64,000 bases of DNA from Candidatus Brocadiaceae bacterium (GCA_012728835.1 JAAYEJ010000053.1:1-64000), one strand, 5' to 3'; counted from the first letter of the stretch, positions 1 through 9,249 are shown. The notes: a model not told the origin generated them from the sequence alone. Numbers and translations: made by a program.

Positions 1-469
1 AATCCACGCGGCTCCACGTCTCCGGCTCGATGACGTGGTTTCAATCCGCGCTCCCGTGCGGGAGCGAATCGGGAGCCCCCGCCGCATCCCGCTCGAAGCG
101 CTCGTTTCAATCCGCGCTCCCGTGCGGGAGCGAATGACGGCTCCGCGTTGCGCGCCGAGATTGCGTGGCTGTTTCAATCCGCGCTCCCGTGCGGGAGCGA
201 ATGGCCGTCCTCCAGGCCCTCCGCATGGTCCAGGAGTTTCAATCCGCGCTCCCGTGCGGGAGCGAATGGGCGTAGGCCTCCCAGCCGTTCATCTCAGCGG
301 TGTTTCAATCCGCGCTCCCGTGCGGGAGCGAATCCGCCGCTTCGGGCACGTAGGCCGGCAGTACCTGCACGTTTCAATCCGCGCTCCCGTGCGGGAGCGA
401 ATGTGAGCCGCGCGACCGAGGGCTATCTCTCCCACCTGTTTCAATCCGCGCTCCCGTGCGGGAGCGAAT
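1..469 (-). CRISPR. Type I-C CRISPR array, 7 full repeats, truncated at left edge
   Basis: Seven identical 32-bp repeats lie at 38-69, 104-135, 171-202, 236-267, 302-333, 371-402 and 438-469. The AAT at 1-3 is the end of an eighth repeat, because it leaves a normal 34-bp spacer (4-37). Spacers are 33-37 bp and all different. On the plus strand the repeat begins GTTTCAATCC and ends GGGAGCGAAT. Read on the minus strand it ends GGATTGAAAC, the usual 3' handle of type I-C repeats, and the interior CGCTCCC/GGGAGCG arms form a 7-bp hairpin. The array is therefore transcribed on the minus strand, co-oriented with the cas genes, with the newest spacers next to 470. Confidence 0.98.
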
Positions 470-653
470 GCCCCAGATGTAAATCGCGCAGCAGCAAAGA
501 CTTGTCAGAACGTCCACGCGAACCCCGTGCGTCCTACCTGTTCATGTGAACAGGAGCCGGTTTCCATCTGTCATAAGTCTTGTCTGTCAAAGAGCATGCA
601 CGTCGCGCGAACCCGCCGGGAACCGTGGCGGCACTTGGGGTTCGCGCTCCGGC
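470..653 (-). promoter_or_regulatory. CRISPR leader
   Basis: This 184-bp non-coding stretch separates cas2 from the first repeat at the end where new spacers should be added. It is more A+T-rich than its surroundings and contains an 18-bp inverted repeat at 537-554. It also has two loosely similar segments, each with a CTTGTC followed by a GCGAACCC core, at about 500-520 and 578-615. The role as leader and array promoter is inferred from position and orientation; I could not fix clear -35/-10 hexamers. Confidence 0.75.
537..554. repeat. Perfect inverted repeat in CRISPR leader
   Basis: CCTGTTCA and TGAACAGG are exact reverse complements separated by TG. The dyad sits 68 bp from the leader-proximal repeat. 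It is short and symmetric like a dimeric-protein binding site and has no T-run typical of a terminator. It could be a leader anchoring site for integration or a repressor operator; the function is inferred. Confidence 0.6.
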
Positions 654-944
654 TCAGACAACTATAGGACCCTCCGGGTCATACGGCTCCTTCGCTCCCT
701 GGTGTTCCACTCTGTTCTTCCAGTTTTTCCCGAGGAAGTAGAAGCGCAGGCTGTCCTGCTTGGGGTTGATTTCGTCCAGAAGCCGCCCCCGCAGTTGTGT
801 CCACTCGGCGGGCTCGATCAAACACTCGAACACGGAGTTCTGCACTCTCTGGCCGTAGTTCAGACAGGCCTTTGCCACGCGGCGCAAGCGGCGGCGGCCT
901 TCCCGTTCCTGCGTGTTCACGTCGTATGAGACGACGACCAGCAT
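654..944 (-). CDS. cas2: CRISPR-associated endoribonuclease Cas2 (type I-C)
   Basis: A 96-residue protein, the normal Cas2 size. It starts with the ferredoxin-fold first strand MLVVVSYDVN, which carries the conserved Asp (D8). The middle segment RVQNSVFECLIEP is typical of the type I-C subgroup. Cas2 forms the central dimer of the Cas1-Cas2 integrase that inserts spacers at the leader end. The gene is the last of the cas operon, begins 6 nt after cas1, and abuts the leader and array. Nothing looks broken. Confidence 0.96.
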   Translation of the reverse strand: MLVVVSYDVNTQEREGRRRLRRVAKACLNYGQRVQNSVFECLIEPAEWTQLRGRLLDEINPKQDSLRFYFLGKNWKNRVEHQGAKEPYDPEGPIVV

Positions 945-950
945 CAGGCG

Positions 951-1982
951 CTACCTCCAGAGGAAAGGCGGATAGGCATCCAGGTCGTCCCTCAGGTGCC
1001 GTGACAGGAGCAATGCCTGTGCGTGAGGGAGCAGTCCGGCGGCGATTCTCTCGTCCAGGAACGGATGCCGCAGTTCCTCCCGCTTGCGCTCCTGATAGGC
1101 GACGAGGACGACTTTGCGCGTGCGGTCGTCCATCACGACGGCTCCCGTCTCCGTGGCCTGGAATCCGCCGGGGGCGACCTGCCTGCGGTTGATCAGATTG
1201 AGCGCCAGCCGATCGGCCAGCACAGGGCGCAGTTCCTCCATGACATCGAGCGCGAGGCTGGGGCGGCCCGGACGGTCGCGGTGGAGGAAACCGACCTGCG
1301 GGTCCAGGCCGACGGCCTCGAGCGCCGAGGCGACATCGTGCGCCAGCAGTGTGTAGAGGAATGAGAGGAGCGCGTTCATGTTGTCGAGCGGCGGCCGGCG
1401 GGAACGCTGGCGAAAGAAGAAGTCTGCCTTCTGAGCCACGACAAGGTGGTCGAAGACGCCGAAGTAGAGACCGGCGGCATCTCCCTCGATGCCGCGCAGG
1501 GCCGCCAGCCTGAGCGGGCGGGCGAGGCTTGTGAGCGTGTGCGTGAGCGCGTCGGCCGCCGCCGCCAGGGCCGCGTCGTCGGCGGATTCTGCATGGTCTC
1601 TCGCCGCGCGGCGCAGGACGGCACGGCAGTTGGCGATCTTGCCGGCAAGAAACGACCGCGCCAGGTCGGCCGAGGCGTCCGGCCGGTCGGCGCGGCGGTA
1701 CTGCTCGCGGCGGAGCCTGACGTTGCCAGAGACCGGACTCTGGACGCGTCCCCAGAAGCGGCCGTTCTGACTGAGGAACGAGACGGCAACGTCCTGTTCG
1801 GCGCAGAGGGAGAGCATGGGCGGGCTGCAGGAGACCTGGCCGAAGCAGACGACGCCTCCGAGGGCGCGCGCTGAGACGTGCAGGGCGGCCTTGCCGTCGA
1901 CGCGGACGGCGACGGAATCGCCGTCGCGGGCGAGGTAGGCACCTTGCGTGGTGACGTAGAGGGTGTTGAGCAGGCGCTTCAC
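951..1982 (-). CDS. cas1: CRISPR integrase Cas1 (type I-C)
   Basis: A 343-residue Cas1, the metal-dependent integrase that joins new spacers to the leader-proximal repeat. The catalytic residues are visible: E166 in GIEGDAAGLYF, H234 in GFLHRDRPGR, and D246 with E249 in LALDVMEELRP. The start codon is GTG at 1982-1980, overlapping the cas4 stop as GTGA, which implies translational coupling. N-terminal beta-sandwich and C-terminal helical domains are both full length. The cas4-cas1-cas2 order is the standard I-C adaptation module. Confidence 0.97.
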   Translation of the reverse strand: MKRLLNTLYVTTQGAYLARDGDSVAVRVDGKAALHVSARALGGVVCFGQVSCSPPMLSLCAEQDVAVSFLSQNGRFWGRVQSPVSGNVRLRREQYRRADRPDASADLARSFLAGKIANCRAVLRRAARDHAESADDAALAAAADALTHTLTSLARPLRLAALRGIEGDAAGLYFGVFDHLVVAQKADFFFRQRSRRPPLDNMNALLSFLYTLLAHDVASALEAVGLDPQVGFLHRDRPGRPSLALDVMEELRPVLADRLALNLINRRQVAPGGFQATETGAVVMDDRTRKVVLVAYQERKREELRHPFLDERIAAGLLPHAQALLLSRHLRDDLDAYPPFLWR

Positions 1983-2653
1983 GATTCCGGGGTTTCCTCC
2001 TCGGTCAAGGCTGCGTTCAGGTACACGCGGGCGCTCCGCCCCCCTGTGACCTTCGGCATGCAGATGTGCATCAGAGAACAGTTGTCACACGCCTTGGTCT
2101 GATGAGGCGGAGGCGTGCGCCCGGATTCGGTCAGACAGTGCAGCCGCGCGGCAAGCTCCTCTGTCTGCCGGCGGATATCCCCGTCGAATGAGACATCCAG
2201 GCGTCTCCGCCTCGCTCCGTAGAACAGGGCGCCTTCCGGCACCGGGACTCCGAGCATCTCCTCCAAGCATAGGGCTTGCGCGCAAAGCTGGATTCGATCA
2301 CAGGCATTCCGCTTCGGCCGGCCCCGTTTGTGCTCGACCGGGAACGCACGCCAGACGCCCGCCACGCCCGGCAAGCCCGACCCGAGGTCATGACTGCAGG
2401 GACGGAACTCCACGACGTCGGCGCGACCGGCCAGCCCGAGACGGAGTGAGCGGAGACGGAGCGCCCGCACGATGAGCACTCCGTCCCGCATCTCTCTCTC
2501 AGCCCTGTCACTGCGGTTGTGCATGCGACTGCCTTCAGCAGTGAGGACATTCTCGTCCCAGAGGCCCTCCAGGTGGATGAGCGCCCACTGCCGCTCGCAG
2601 AACGCGAGGTGCTGGAGGGCGGAGATGGGCAGGAGATCGTCCTCGTCGTGCAT
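1979..2653 (-). CDS. cas4: CRISPR-associated exonuclease Cas4
   Basis: A RecB-family nuclease of 224 residues that trims prespacers and checks the PAM together with Cas1-Cas2. The 4Fe-4S ligands appear as C19 (AFCERQW) and C189, C192 and C198 (ACDNCSLMHICMP). The nuclease core includes D79 (GRADVVEF), E107 and K109 (VEHKRGRP) and Q122. I start at ATG 2653, 8 nt after the cas7 stop. The frame is open much further upstream, but that part overlaps cas7 and reads as low-complexity Arg/His/Gly shadow sequence. The stop overlaps the cas1 GTG. Confidence 0.95.
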   Translation of the reverse strand: MHDEDDLLPISALQHLAFCERQWALIHLEGLWDENVLTAEGSRMHNRSDRAEREMRDGVLIVRALRLRSLRLGLAGRADVVEFRPCSHDLGSGLPGVAGVWRAFPVEHKRGRPKRNACDRIQLCAQALCLEEMLGVPVPEGALFYGARRRRLDVSFDGDIRRQTEELAARLHCLTESGRTPPPHQTKACDNCSLMHICMPKVTGGRSARVYLNAALTEEETPES

Positions 2654-2661
2654 GACCGGCC

Positions 2662-3555
2662 TCAGAGCATCTTGTGCATGGTGATGCCGGTGGGCAGGTC
2701 GCCGCCGTCGATAGTCACGTCGTAGTCGCCGAACGCACGCGCCGGGCGCGTGGCGTCCCTCTTCTCCGCATGGACCCGCGCGAACAGCGAGTGCGCCGGC
2801 GCGTTGCCCAGGGCGCTTTCGTGCTCGAAGACGATGAGTTGTCGCGTGGCCATCTCGCCGCGCGCCGACGATCTGTCGTGCTCGAACATGTTCAGCAGGG
2901 CCTGCCAGAGCAGTTGGAGGTCCTCCTCTGAGAACCCGGTCTTCGCGGCAAAGTGGGGAGAGATGAAGCCGTGCACCTCGTAGAGCCCGTAGGGCACGAT
3001 GGCCTTCCGGCCCATGGTGCGCGCCTGGCCCTCCTGGCGTTCCGACTGGGCCTGCGCCTCGCGTTCCGTCGTCACCGCCATGCGCGTGATCGATTGCTCC
3101 AACTGCGCGATGGGATCGATGGACCGGGCAAACGCCAGTTGCACGGGCCCGCGCACCTGACCGCAGTTGGTGCTGGTTGTCATGACGGCGCCGAACATGC
3201 GAATGTCGAAGAACGTCTGGCACATCCACTGCCGTGCCAGCTCGATGCGCTCGGCGCCCTTGTCCGCGTCTTTGACGCCCGGCGCTTCATAGGCGCGCTC
3301 GTGCTGCTTGTTCAGGATGGCGCCTTCCTTCACGTAGATGTCATATCCCGGCTCCGGGTGTCCTTCCGAGCACCCCTTTGCCAGGCAGATGTAGTTGCGG
3401 ATCTTCCGCTTCAGGCAGACGTCCGTGACGATTCCATGGCCGGTCTCCGGATCGATCCGAGGAGCATTGCCGGCATCGGGGTCGCCGTTGGGATTGCCGT
3501 TCCTGACGTCGAAGAGCAGGACGAAATCGTAACGCTTGCTGATGGGTTCGGACAT
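2662..3555 (-). CDS. cas7: Cascade backbone protein Cas7c (Csd2 family)
   Basis: A 297-residue protein of the Csd2/Csh2 family, the repeated subunit that coats the crRNA in the type I-C effector. The diagnostic N-terminus is present ([19 protein letters not shown]), as are the segments DIRMFGAVM and [16 protein letters not shown], which are typical of this family. Length is as expected. It starts 32 nt after cas8c and ends 8 nt before cas4. Confidence 0.96.
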   Translation of the reverse strand: MSEPISKRYDFVLLFDVRNGNPNGDPDAGNAPRIDPETGHGIVTDVCLKRKIRNYICLAKGCSEGHPEPGYDIYVKEGAILNKQHERAYEAPGVKDADKGAERIELARQWMCQTFFDIRMFGAVMTTSTNCGQVRGPVQLAFARSIDPIAQLEQSITRMAVTTEREAQAQSERQEGQARTMGRKAIVPYGLYEVHGFISPHFAAKTGFSEEDLQLLWQALLNMFEHDRSSARGEMATRQLIVFEHESALGNAPAHSLFARVHAEKRDATRPARAFGDYDVTIDGGDLPTGITMHKML

Positions 3556-3587
3556 GACGTGTTTCTCCTCCGGTTATGAAGAACGGA

Positions 3588-5525
3588 TCAGACGGCCTCC
3601 GGCTGTGCGGGCGCCGCTTCTTTCTTGTTCCACAGGTAGGCGCGAGGGGCGCTCGGATGCTCGGCCTCCCAGGCTGCACGTTCCTCCGCGTTCATCCAGA
3701 GCCAGTGCCGCATCTGGTGGTAACCGATGACGAAGAGTCCCTGCTGTTCCTGGTCGAGGAAACCGGGCAGGGCATTCTGTTCGGGATGGATGGCCTTGTC
3801 CTTCAGCCCGAATGACTCGCTCAACTCATCGACAAGGCGGTCCAGTCGGAAGGCGAGGCCGGCCGTGGACTTCTCGTCACGCGCTTTCCGCGCGTGGTGC
3901 CGTGCGTTCTTGTAGAGCTGCACGAAGACCGTCTTCGGCGAGGCAGATGCCCCGCTGAAGTAGCGGTCGACGACGGATGCGTTGGCGTCGTCGATGGCCG
4001 CCTGCTGCAACCGTTCGAAGACAGCCATCAACTTGCCAAGCACGTAGCCGGGATCGGTACGGTTGGGGTCCATGGTCGCGCGGACCTCCTCAGTGAGAGT
4101 GGATATGCGGGAGCGGATGCGCCGGTTCAGCACGGCCTTGATGAGGGCGGCCCTGCCATCGTTCCAGTTGCGCACCTGCCATGCCTTCTGCTTGTTCTCC
4201 TGGTTCTCCTTCCCAAGTTCCGCGCGGAATCGAAGGACGGCCCGCTGAAAAATCGCCAGCGGGTAGGGGATGCCCGAGAGCGCCGCGTGCACGAACTGCG
4301 CCGCCAGGTGCGACGGCACGCCTTCGGACCGGCGTTCGGCCGGCTGGGCCACGGCGTCCATCAGCGTGGTCAGCGCAAGAGGGATGTCCTCCGGCGCATC
4401 GCGGCGGCGCGCCCGACGGACGATGTGCAGGTCGGAGAAATGTCGAGCCAGGTTCTCCGCGACGATGCCGACGGTGGTTTCCAGCCAGTCGCGGACGATG
4501 ATGCGGCCCTTTGGGGGAAGGGTAAGCGCTAAAGCATAAAAGGCCGAGGGATCTCTGATGGCCACGGGCCTTCCTCGCCAGACGGAACGGAACATCTCTC
4601 CAACGGTTTCGTCGCCCTCCAGCAAAGGAGCGATGGCATCGGAGAAGTCATCGCCGCTGTCCTGTGCGGCCCAATAGCAGACTACGGTATCTGCGCTCAG
4701 ACGCACGTGCCGCCGCGGCAGCGTCATGCCTGGCTGGTCGGGATCCGGATAGGCCGGATCGAGTAGCCGAGCGAGTGCCCTGCCACACATCTTCGCTGCT
4801 GTCGGTGATACTGGGGCGTTCTGGTTCTTTTCCCAGCCGTAGGACCAGGAGGACTGTCCATCGAACGAGACCAAAGCTAACTGCGGTTTACGCCCCGGGG
4901 AAGCCGGTGTCTTTGGAAACAAGTCGGGCGTGCCGAATCGTACTCCCGAAACCAGACATGTCGACGAATCGCCCGCAGCCGCTGCGGCGCACCGCTGATG
5001 CCAATACTCGCGCACGCGCCGCCGCTCGTGGACAAAAGCGTCGATGTCGGGCTCAAACACGAAGGCAAACTGATCGTCCGCTTGAAGGTCCTCTGGCAGC
5101 TCAACCCGGACTTGTCTAGTAGCAAGTTTCTCCAGGAAAGCTGCAACAGCCAGTGCGCCTTCATCCCCGGTGGACTTGGCGCATTCTTTGATTCGCTCGC
5201 GGAACGATCTTGCCTGTTCGGTATCACCTGGCTCCTTCTGTTCAGTGTTTGCCAGGCCGAAGACATACTTGGCGTTATCAACCAAGAAGTAGGGTGGAGC
5301 TTTCGTCCCAGACCGGTACGGCTGATCTGGGATTAGCCGCTTGGATGCCTTGGGCTTGCGGGATCCTTTGGCTGTGGCCGGAGTCTCACGAAGGTCTTCG
5401 GGAGCGCCGACGAGATTGCCATCTTGGGATATCCGAAGCAGCCATGAGACGGCGCCCGGTCCGATGTCCAGGAAGGTTGACAAATGCTCCCGTTCTGCAA
5501 GTCGATGAAGTGCCTGGAGGATCAT
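3588..5525 (-). CDS. cas8c: Type I-C large subunit Cas8c (Csd1)
   Basis: A 645-residue Csd1/Cas8c protein, the large Cascade subunit that recognises the PAM and, in type I-C, also gives rise to a Cas11-like small subunit from an internal start. Family-like features are the N-terminal MILQALHRLAE, the segments LPRRHVRLSADTVVCYWA and FYALALTLPPKGRIIVRDW, and the C-terminal region ending in LGYHQMRHWLW-like sequence (here FVIGYHQMRHWLW). Its ATG overlaps the cas5c stop as ATGA. I did not identify a specific internal start for Cas11c. Confidence 0.95.
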   Translation of the reverse strand: MILQALHRLAEREHLSTFLDIGPGAVSWLLRISQDGNLVGAPEDLRETPATAKGSRKPKASKRLIPDQPYRSGTKAPPYFLVDNAKYVFGLANTEQKEPGDTEQARSFRERIKECAKSTGDEGALAVAAFLEKLATRQVRVELPEDLQADDQFAFVFEPDIDAFVHERRRVREYWHQRCAAAAAGDSSTCLVSGVRFGTPDLFPKTPASPGRKPQLALVSFDGQSSWSYGWEKNQNAPVSPTAAKMCGRALARLLDPAYPDPDQPGMTLPRRHVRLSADTVVCYWAAQDSGDDFSDAIAPLLEGDETVGEMFRSVWRGRPVAIRDPSAFYALALTLPPKGRIIVRDWLETTVGIVAENLARHFSDLHIVRRARRRDAPEDIPLALTTLMDAVAQPAERRSEGVPSHLAAQFVHAALSGIPYPLAIFQRAVLRFRAELGKENQENKQKAWQVRNWNDGRAALIKAVLNRRIRSRISTLTEEVRATMDPNRTDPGYVLGKLMAVFERLQQAAIDDANASVVDRYFSGASASPKTVFVQLYKNARHHARKARDEKSTAGLAFRLDRLVDELSESFGLKDKAIHPEQNALPGFLDQEQQGLFVIGYHQMRHWLWMNAEERAAWEAEHPSAPRAYLWNKKEAAPAQPEAV

Positions 5526-6196
5526 GTCCCACCTCCTGCTTCGCCGCCGATGCCGGCCAGTGTCACCTCAGGGTCGGCGGGCACCTCGAGGACGCCGTTG
5601 CGGAGTTCCGCCCGGAAGAAAAGGGGGCGGTTTCCCGCGGCGCCGTAGTCGATGTCCCAGAGCATGATGCCCAGGTCGCCGGATTCGGCGATCGGCTCGC
5701 CGGCCGCGTCCGCAGGCATCACGCGAGCGACGAACTCGCGGCAGCCGAAGTACGGCTGGTGGAAGTGCTGTCCTTTGGCTACCCGGCGCTCAAACATGGC
5801 CACGAACTTGTTCATCGTGTCGTCCGGCCCGGCCTTATCCGTCATGGACACGTGCGCGTGGATCACGTAGTCGACGTCGCGCAGAGCCACCGTGTTGCGC
5901 TGCGCGCGGTCGTCCTCGGCGAAGTAGCTGCGTAGGTCCGCGCGAGACGGCGATCTGGCCATGGAGTTGACTTCGTTACGGCGGAAGCTGGTGAAGCGGA
6001 TCGGCTTGAGCACCTCAATTCGTTCGACGTGCCACCGGATCGCCGGCTTCCAGAGCACGGCCTCCAGAAGCCCCCGAGCGGCCGAAGGCGTCATGACGGG
6101 GTAAGAAACACGTTCGACTTTCAGTTCCGGCCTCGTGAAGCAGGCCAGGGGGCCTGCCGCGCGCAACCGCAACGTCGGGCTTCTCGACGCGGTCAT
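5522..6196 (-). CDS. cas5c: Cas5c (Cas5d) crRNA-processing endoribonuclease
   Basis: A 224-residue RAMP protein. In type I-C this protein replaces Cas6: it cuts pre-crRNA below the repeat hairpin and stays on the 5' handle. The family-typical block SYPVMTPSAARGLLEAVLWKP is at about residues 33-53, and QRNTVALRDVDYVIHAHV is in the middle. No cas6 is present in the locus, as expected for I-C. The gene lies 33 nt after cas3 and overlaps cas8c by 4 nt. Confidence 0.95.
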   Translation of the reverse strand: MTASRSPTLRLRAAGPLACFTRPELKVERVSYPVMTPSAARGLLEAVLWKPAIRWHVERIEVLKPIRFTSFRRNEVNSMARSPSRADLRSYFAEDDRAQRNTVALRDVDYVIHAHVSMTDKAGPDDTMNKFVAMFERRVAKGQHFHQPYFGCREFVARVMPADAAGEPIAESGDLGIMLWDIDYGAAGNRPLFFRAELRNGVLEVPADPEVTLAGIGGEAGGGT

Positions 6197-6229
6197 CTGT
6201 CCCTCCCTCAGAAAAAGGAGCTGAGCCTT

Positions 6230-8485
6230 TCACACAATCAGGTCTGTCCGGCCGACGGGGGTGTCGTCGCCCGGTGTCAGGCCGAAACGCTCGCTGTAAA
6301 GGTCTGCGTAGGCACTGGAAAGGAAGAACAACCCTTCAACCACTTCTTCCAGCGCGCCGGCGCTCTGCAGTTTGTCAAAGGCATTGGGGTAGATGCTGAC
6401 GACGTAACGCTGCAGCCGGCGCCGCGCCTCCCGCGACGGGCCGTCCCTCTGCACATCGGCGACGAGAGCCGGCGCCTCTCCATATGGAACGATCACGGGT
6501 CGTGAGAAACCGTCTTCAATCAGCCGGAAGTTGCGGTCGACGGTTGCGAAGTTCAGCTCCTGCCGGTGTGTCTGGATCTGCCGTGCGTCGAGCGTCTCCT
6601 TGGAGTAGAGCATCCGGAAGAACCGGTCGATGAGCGTGGGGCAGTCTGGCTGCAAACCGTTTCCGACCTCGTGGAGGAGCGTTTCGGCCGACTCCATGGC
6701 CTTCCTGAGCGTGCCCGCCGGCGGACGCGTCGGCGCTCGGAAGAGGAAGACGTCTCCCCGATCGTGCCGGCCCTCGCGGTTGCATCGCCCCGCAGCCTGC
6801 ACGATGCTGTCGAGACCCGCCATGGCCCGATAGACAACCGGGAAATCCACGTCGACACCCGCCTCGACGAGCTGAGTCGAGACGACGCGGCAGGGGCGGC
6901 CCGAGATCAACGCCCCCTTTACTCCCTCCAGTACGAGCGTCCTGTGCTCCGGACACATGAGCGCGGACAGGTGGTGCACGCTCTCTTCATCCTGCAGTTG
7001 GGCAAGCATCTCGGCCAGAAGGCGCGCGTCCGCACGGCGATGTACGATGCACAGAACCTGTTCGTGCCGTGCGAGTTCCGAGGCGAGCGATTCCCAGGCG
7101 ACAGGTGGAGCGTCCTGCTCCGGCCAGTGGTAGCGCACGCGGGCCAGCTTCGTGTCGAGCGCTTCTGACTCAGGAACGATGTCCCGCACGTTTCTGAGGC
7201 CGTTTTCGAACCGCTGCCTCTCCTTAAGCGACGGCGGCGTCGCCGTCGACAGCACAAGGGAACAGCCATAGTGGTTCGTCAGTTCCTCAAGAGCCTCGAC
7301 GATGCTGAGGAGGAAATGCGGGGGGACGGTCTGCACTTCATCCAGGATGATCACGCTGCGCGCGATGTTGTGCAGCTTGCGACAGCGCGACGGCCCGTTG
7401 GCGAAGAGCGATTCGAAGAACTGTACGCTCGTAGTCACGATCACGGGGGCGTCCCAGTTCTCCGTGGCCAGTTCGTGCCGCCCGGCCATCTCCTCCCCGA
7501 GCGCCTGCTTCACGCGCGCGACGTCGAGATTGCTGTGATGCTCCACGACGTTCGCGGCCCCGAGCGCCTTGCGGTATTCGTGCGCATTCTGCTCAATGAT
7601 GCTGGTGTAGGGGATGACGACGATGACGCGACGGAGACCGTGAAAGACGGCGTGGCGGAGGGCGAACGACATGGCGGAGAGCGTCTTGCCGCCACCTGTG
7701 GGAACGGTGAGGCTGAAGACACCGGGCGCGGCTGCGGCGGCCTTTCTGCAGGCGTCCAGCACGTGGGCGCGCGCCTGGTTCACCCCCGATGCCCGCACGG
7801 ATGCGTCGAGTCCTGCAACGATGTGATCGATGTACCCGTCGAGCCGCTTGCGCAGCAACTCGATGCTCTCAAAGGCGCTGCGGCGCGCGCCGATGTCCGG
7901 TCTGAAGTAGGATTCGGTGTCCAGCCAGTCGGCATCCACAAGGGCTGAGAAGAGGAAGCGCGTCCAGAACTCGATGCTCCGGGTCAAGCGCTTCGAACCG
8001 GCTGCTCCGGGCGATGCCTTCGTCAAGTGCGTCGGCAAGGCTGGAAGAGACGCATCGCGGACCGCCGGGGGCAGATCCTCCCAGATCTCCGCGAGCAGTC
8101 GCGCAGCCTTCTCCAGTCGCTCCGCCAGAGGACTGGGCAGCCCCGGCCCGCTCATGCGCGGGTTCGGCAGACCGCCGTGGTGTCCGGCAGCTGCGAAGGC
8201 GATGGGCCGTGACTTCCGTGCATCAGCCGCCATCGCCAGGGCTGCGGCCGGCCCGGAGTGCTCGACGGAGACAGCCTGGCCTCTGAGTCGATCCTGAAAT
8301 CGCTGCTGGTACTTCCCGATGTCATGCCAGAGCCCGGCGATGTATCCCCATTCGCCAGCACCGAAGGCATCGGCAAACCGTCGGGCAAGGCTGGCGACGG
8401 TCTCGAGGTGTGTGCGAAGGACGTGCCAATCGGTGCGAGTGGAGCCAGCTTCGGGCGCGTGTGCGTAGAACTCCGGGTGCGCCAT
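6230..8485 (-). CDS. cas3: CRISPR-associated HD nuclease-helicase Cas3
   Basis: A 751-residue fused Cas3 that degrades and unwinds target DNA recruited by Cascade. The N-terminal HD nuclease has H54-D55 (GLWHDIGKY), H102-H103 (GHHGG) and the VDADWLD segment near residue 185. The SF2 helicase has Walker A VPTGGGKT (K267), a DEVQ box at about 382-385, STATP at 413-417, and motif VI QAAGRCNREG near residue 560. GTG (8488) and ATG (8485) are adjacent; I prefer the ATG because the AGGAGG ribosome site then has a 7-nt spacing. First gene of the operon. Confidence 0.96.
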   Translation of the reverse strand: MAHPEFYAHAPEAGSTRTDWHVLRTHLETVASLARRFADAFGAGEWGYIAGLWHDIGKYQQRFQDRLRGQAVSVEHSGPAAALAMAADARKSRPIAFAAAGHHGGLPNPRMSGPGLPSPLAERLEKAARLLAEIWEDLPPAVRDASLPALPTHLTKASPGAAGSKRLTRSIEFWTRFLFSALVDADWLDTESYFRPDIGARRSAFESIELLRKRLDGYIDHIVAGLDASVRASGVNQARAHVLDACRKAAAAAPGVFSLTVPTGGGKTLSAMSFALRHAVFHGLRRVIVVIPYTSIIEQNAHEYRKALGAANVVEHHSNLDVARVKQALGEEMAGRHELATENWDAPVIVTTSVQFFESLFANGPSRCRKLHNIARSVIILDEVQTVPPHFLLSIVEALEELTNHYGCSLVLSTATPPSLKERQRFENGLRNVRDIVPESEALDTKLARVRYHWPEQDAPPVAWESLASELARHEQVLCIVHRRADARLLAEMLAQLQDEESVHHLSALMCPEHRTLVLEGVKGALISGRPCRVVSTQLVEAGVDVDFPVVYRAMAGLDSIVQAAGRCNREGRHDRGDVFLFRAPTRPPAGTLRKAMESAETLLHEVGNGLQPDCPTLIDRFFRMLYSKETLDARQIQTHRQELNFATVDRNFRLIEDGFSRPVIVPYGEAPALVADVQRDGPSREARRRLQRYVVSIYPNAFDKLQSAGALEEVVEGLFFLSSAYADLYSERFGLTPGDDTPVGRTDLIV

Positions 8486-8670
8486 CACCAGACCTCCTCG
8501 GCGAGCGAATCGGCCGCCCCGTATCCGGAATGCTCGTCGGTCTCGGGCCTCTCGTTCATCATCCTGCCCCTCCTCTCGCCTGGCGGCGTGTGGCTTCTGC
8601 GCGGCGCACGTTTTTTCGGGACGAGGCCCTCAGACGCGGTGCGGCATGCGGCAGCCCCTCGTTGTGTCGG

Positions 8671-8698
8671 ATTGTAGCATTCATGTGTAGGGCGTCAA
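8671..8698 (-). promoter_or_regulatory. Sigma70-like promoter of the cas operon
   Basis: On the minus strand TTGACG (8698-8693) is followed after 16 nt by TACAAT (8676-8671), each one mismatch from consensus. Transcription would start near 8664, giving a leader of about 180 nt before the cas3 ATG at 8485. It is the only strong hexamer pair upstream of cas3 and lies in a local A+T-richer dip. Confidence 0.7.
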
Positions 8699-9249
8699 CT
8701 CTCGCCGGTGCGTTCGGTTTTCCTGAGGGGCGTCGCCTGCCCGCACACTTTCAGTGGCCCGGCGGTAGATTGCACACGGCGTGCCATCGGCCGATCCCGG
8801 CGATAGCAGCCCGCTGAAGAAGTGTGGAACAGCCGCCCCGCCCCGTCGGGCAGGCCTTGGTTGTTGGTCCAGGTCTCGAACGGCCTGACTGCAGGAAAGA
8901 ACGCACAGGCGAGGGCGCCTGTGCCACACAAGAGGACTTCTTCGACGGGCTGACAGGGAAGCCGCAAGGGGTCGGCGATGAACGTCCTACGACGGCCATG
9001 CCTCGGCGACGGGCGGTGGGAAGCAGCGGGAAAGGCGTCAAATATGGACGGCAGCAATCAGAAGCAGACGACTCCCGGGAGATCGGCCGTCGCGCGTGGC
9101 CGGCAGCGCCCGGCGCGGCGGGCGGGGCTCGGAGGGGCGGGGCCTTGCAGACCGGGCGAGGTTCGGGGACAATTGGGGCGTTGGCCGCCTCCGCGTGGTG
9201 AGCGGCGATGTCGTCTCCCAGGGATTCCACGAAGCAAGGAGAACCTACC
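8699..9249. other. Intergenic region between cas promoter and DegT gene
   Basis: About 550 bp with no frame that looks like a protein. It holds a 9-bp perfect hairpin and a dispersed 18-mer at 8903-8935. The last bases carry the AAGGAGA ribosome site of the downstream gene. No convincing promoter for that gene was found. Confidence 0.5.
8903..8935. repeat. Hairpin plus dispersed 18-bp repeat (copy 1)
   Basis: GCACAGGCG (8903-8911) and CGCCTGTGC (8916-8924) are exact reverse complements around an AGGG loop. The right arm runs into CCTGTGCCACACAAGAGG (8918-8935), found again exactly at 61043-61060. The second copy lacks the left arm. Both copies are intergenic, which suggests a REP-type dispersed element. 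Confidence 0.55.

Noticed and set aside
35-549. Two open frames with repeated SIRAPVRER- or FNPRSRAGA-like peptide units
   Set aside because: They are translations of the CRISPR repeats, not genes.
2654-3229. N-terminal extension of cas4 by ~190 residues
   Set aside because: It overlaps cas7 and reads as Arg/Gly/His shadow; the proper Cas4 start is at 2653.
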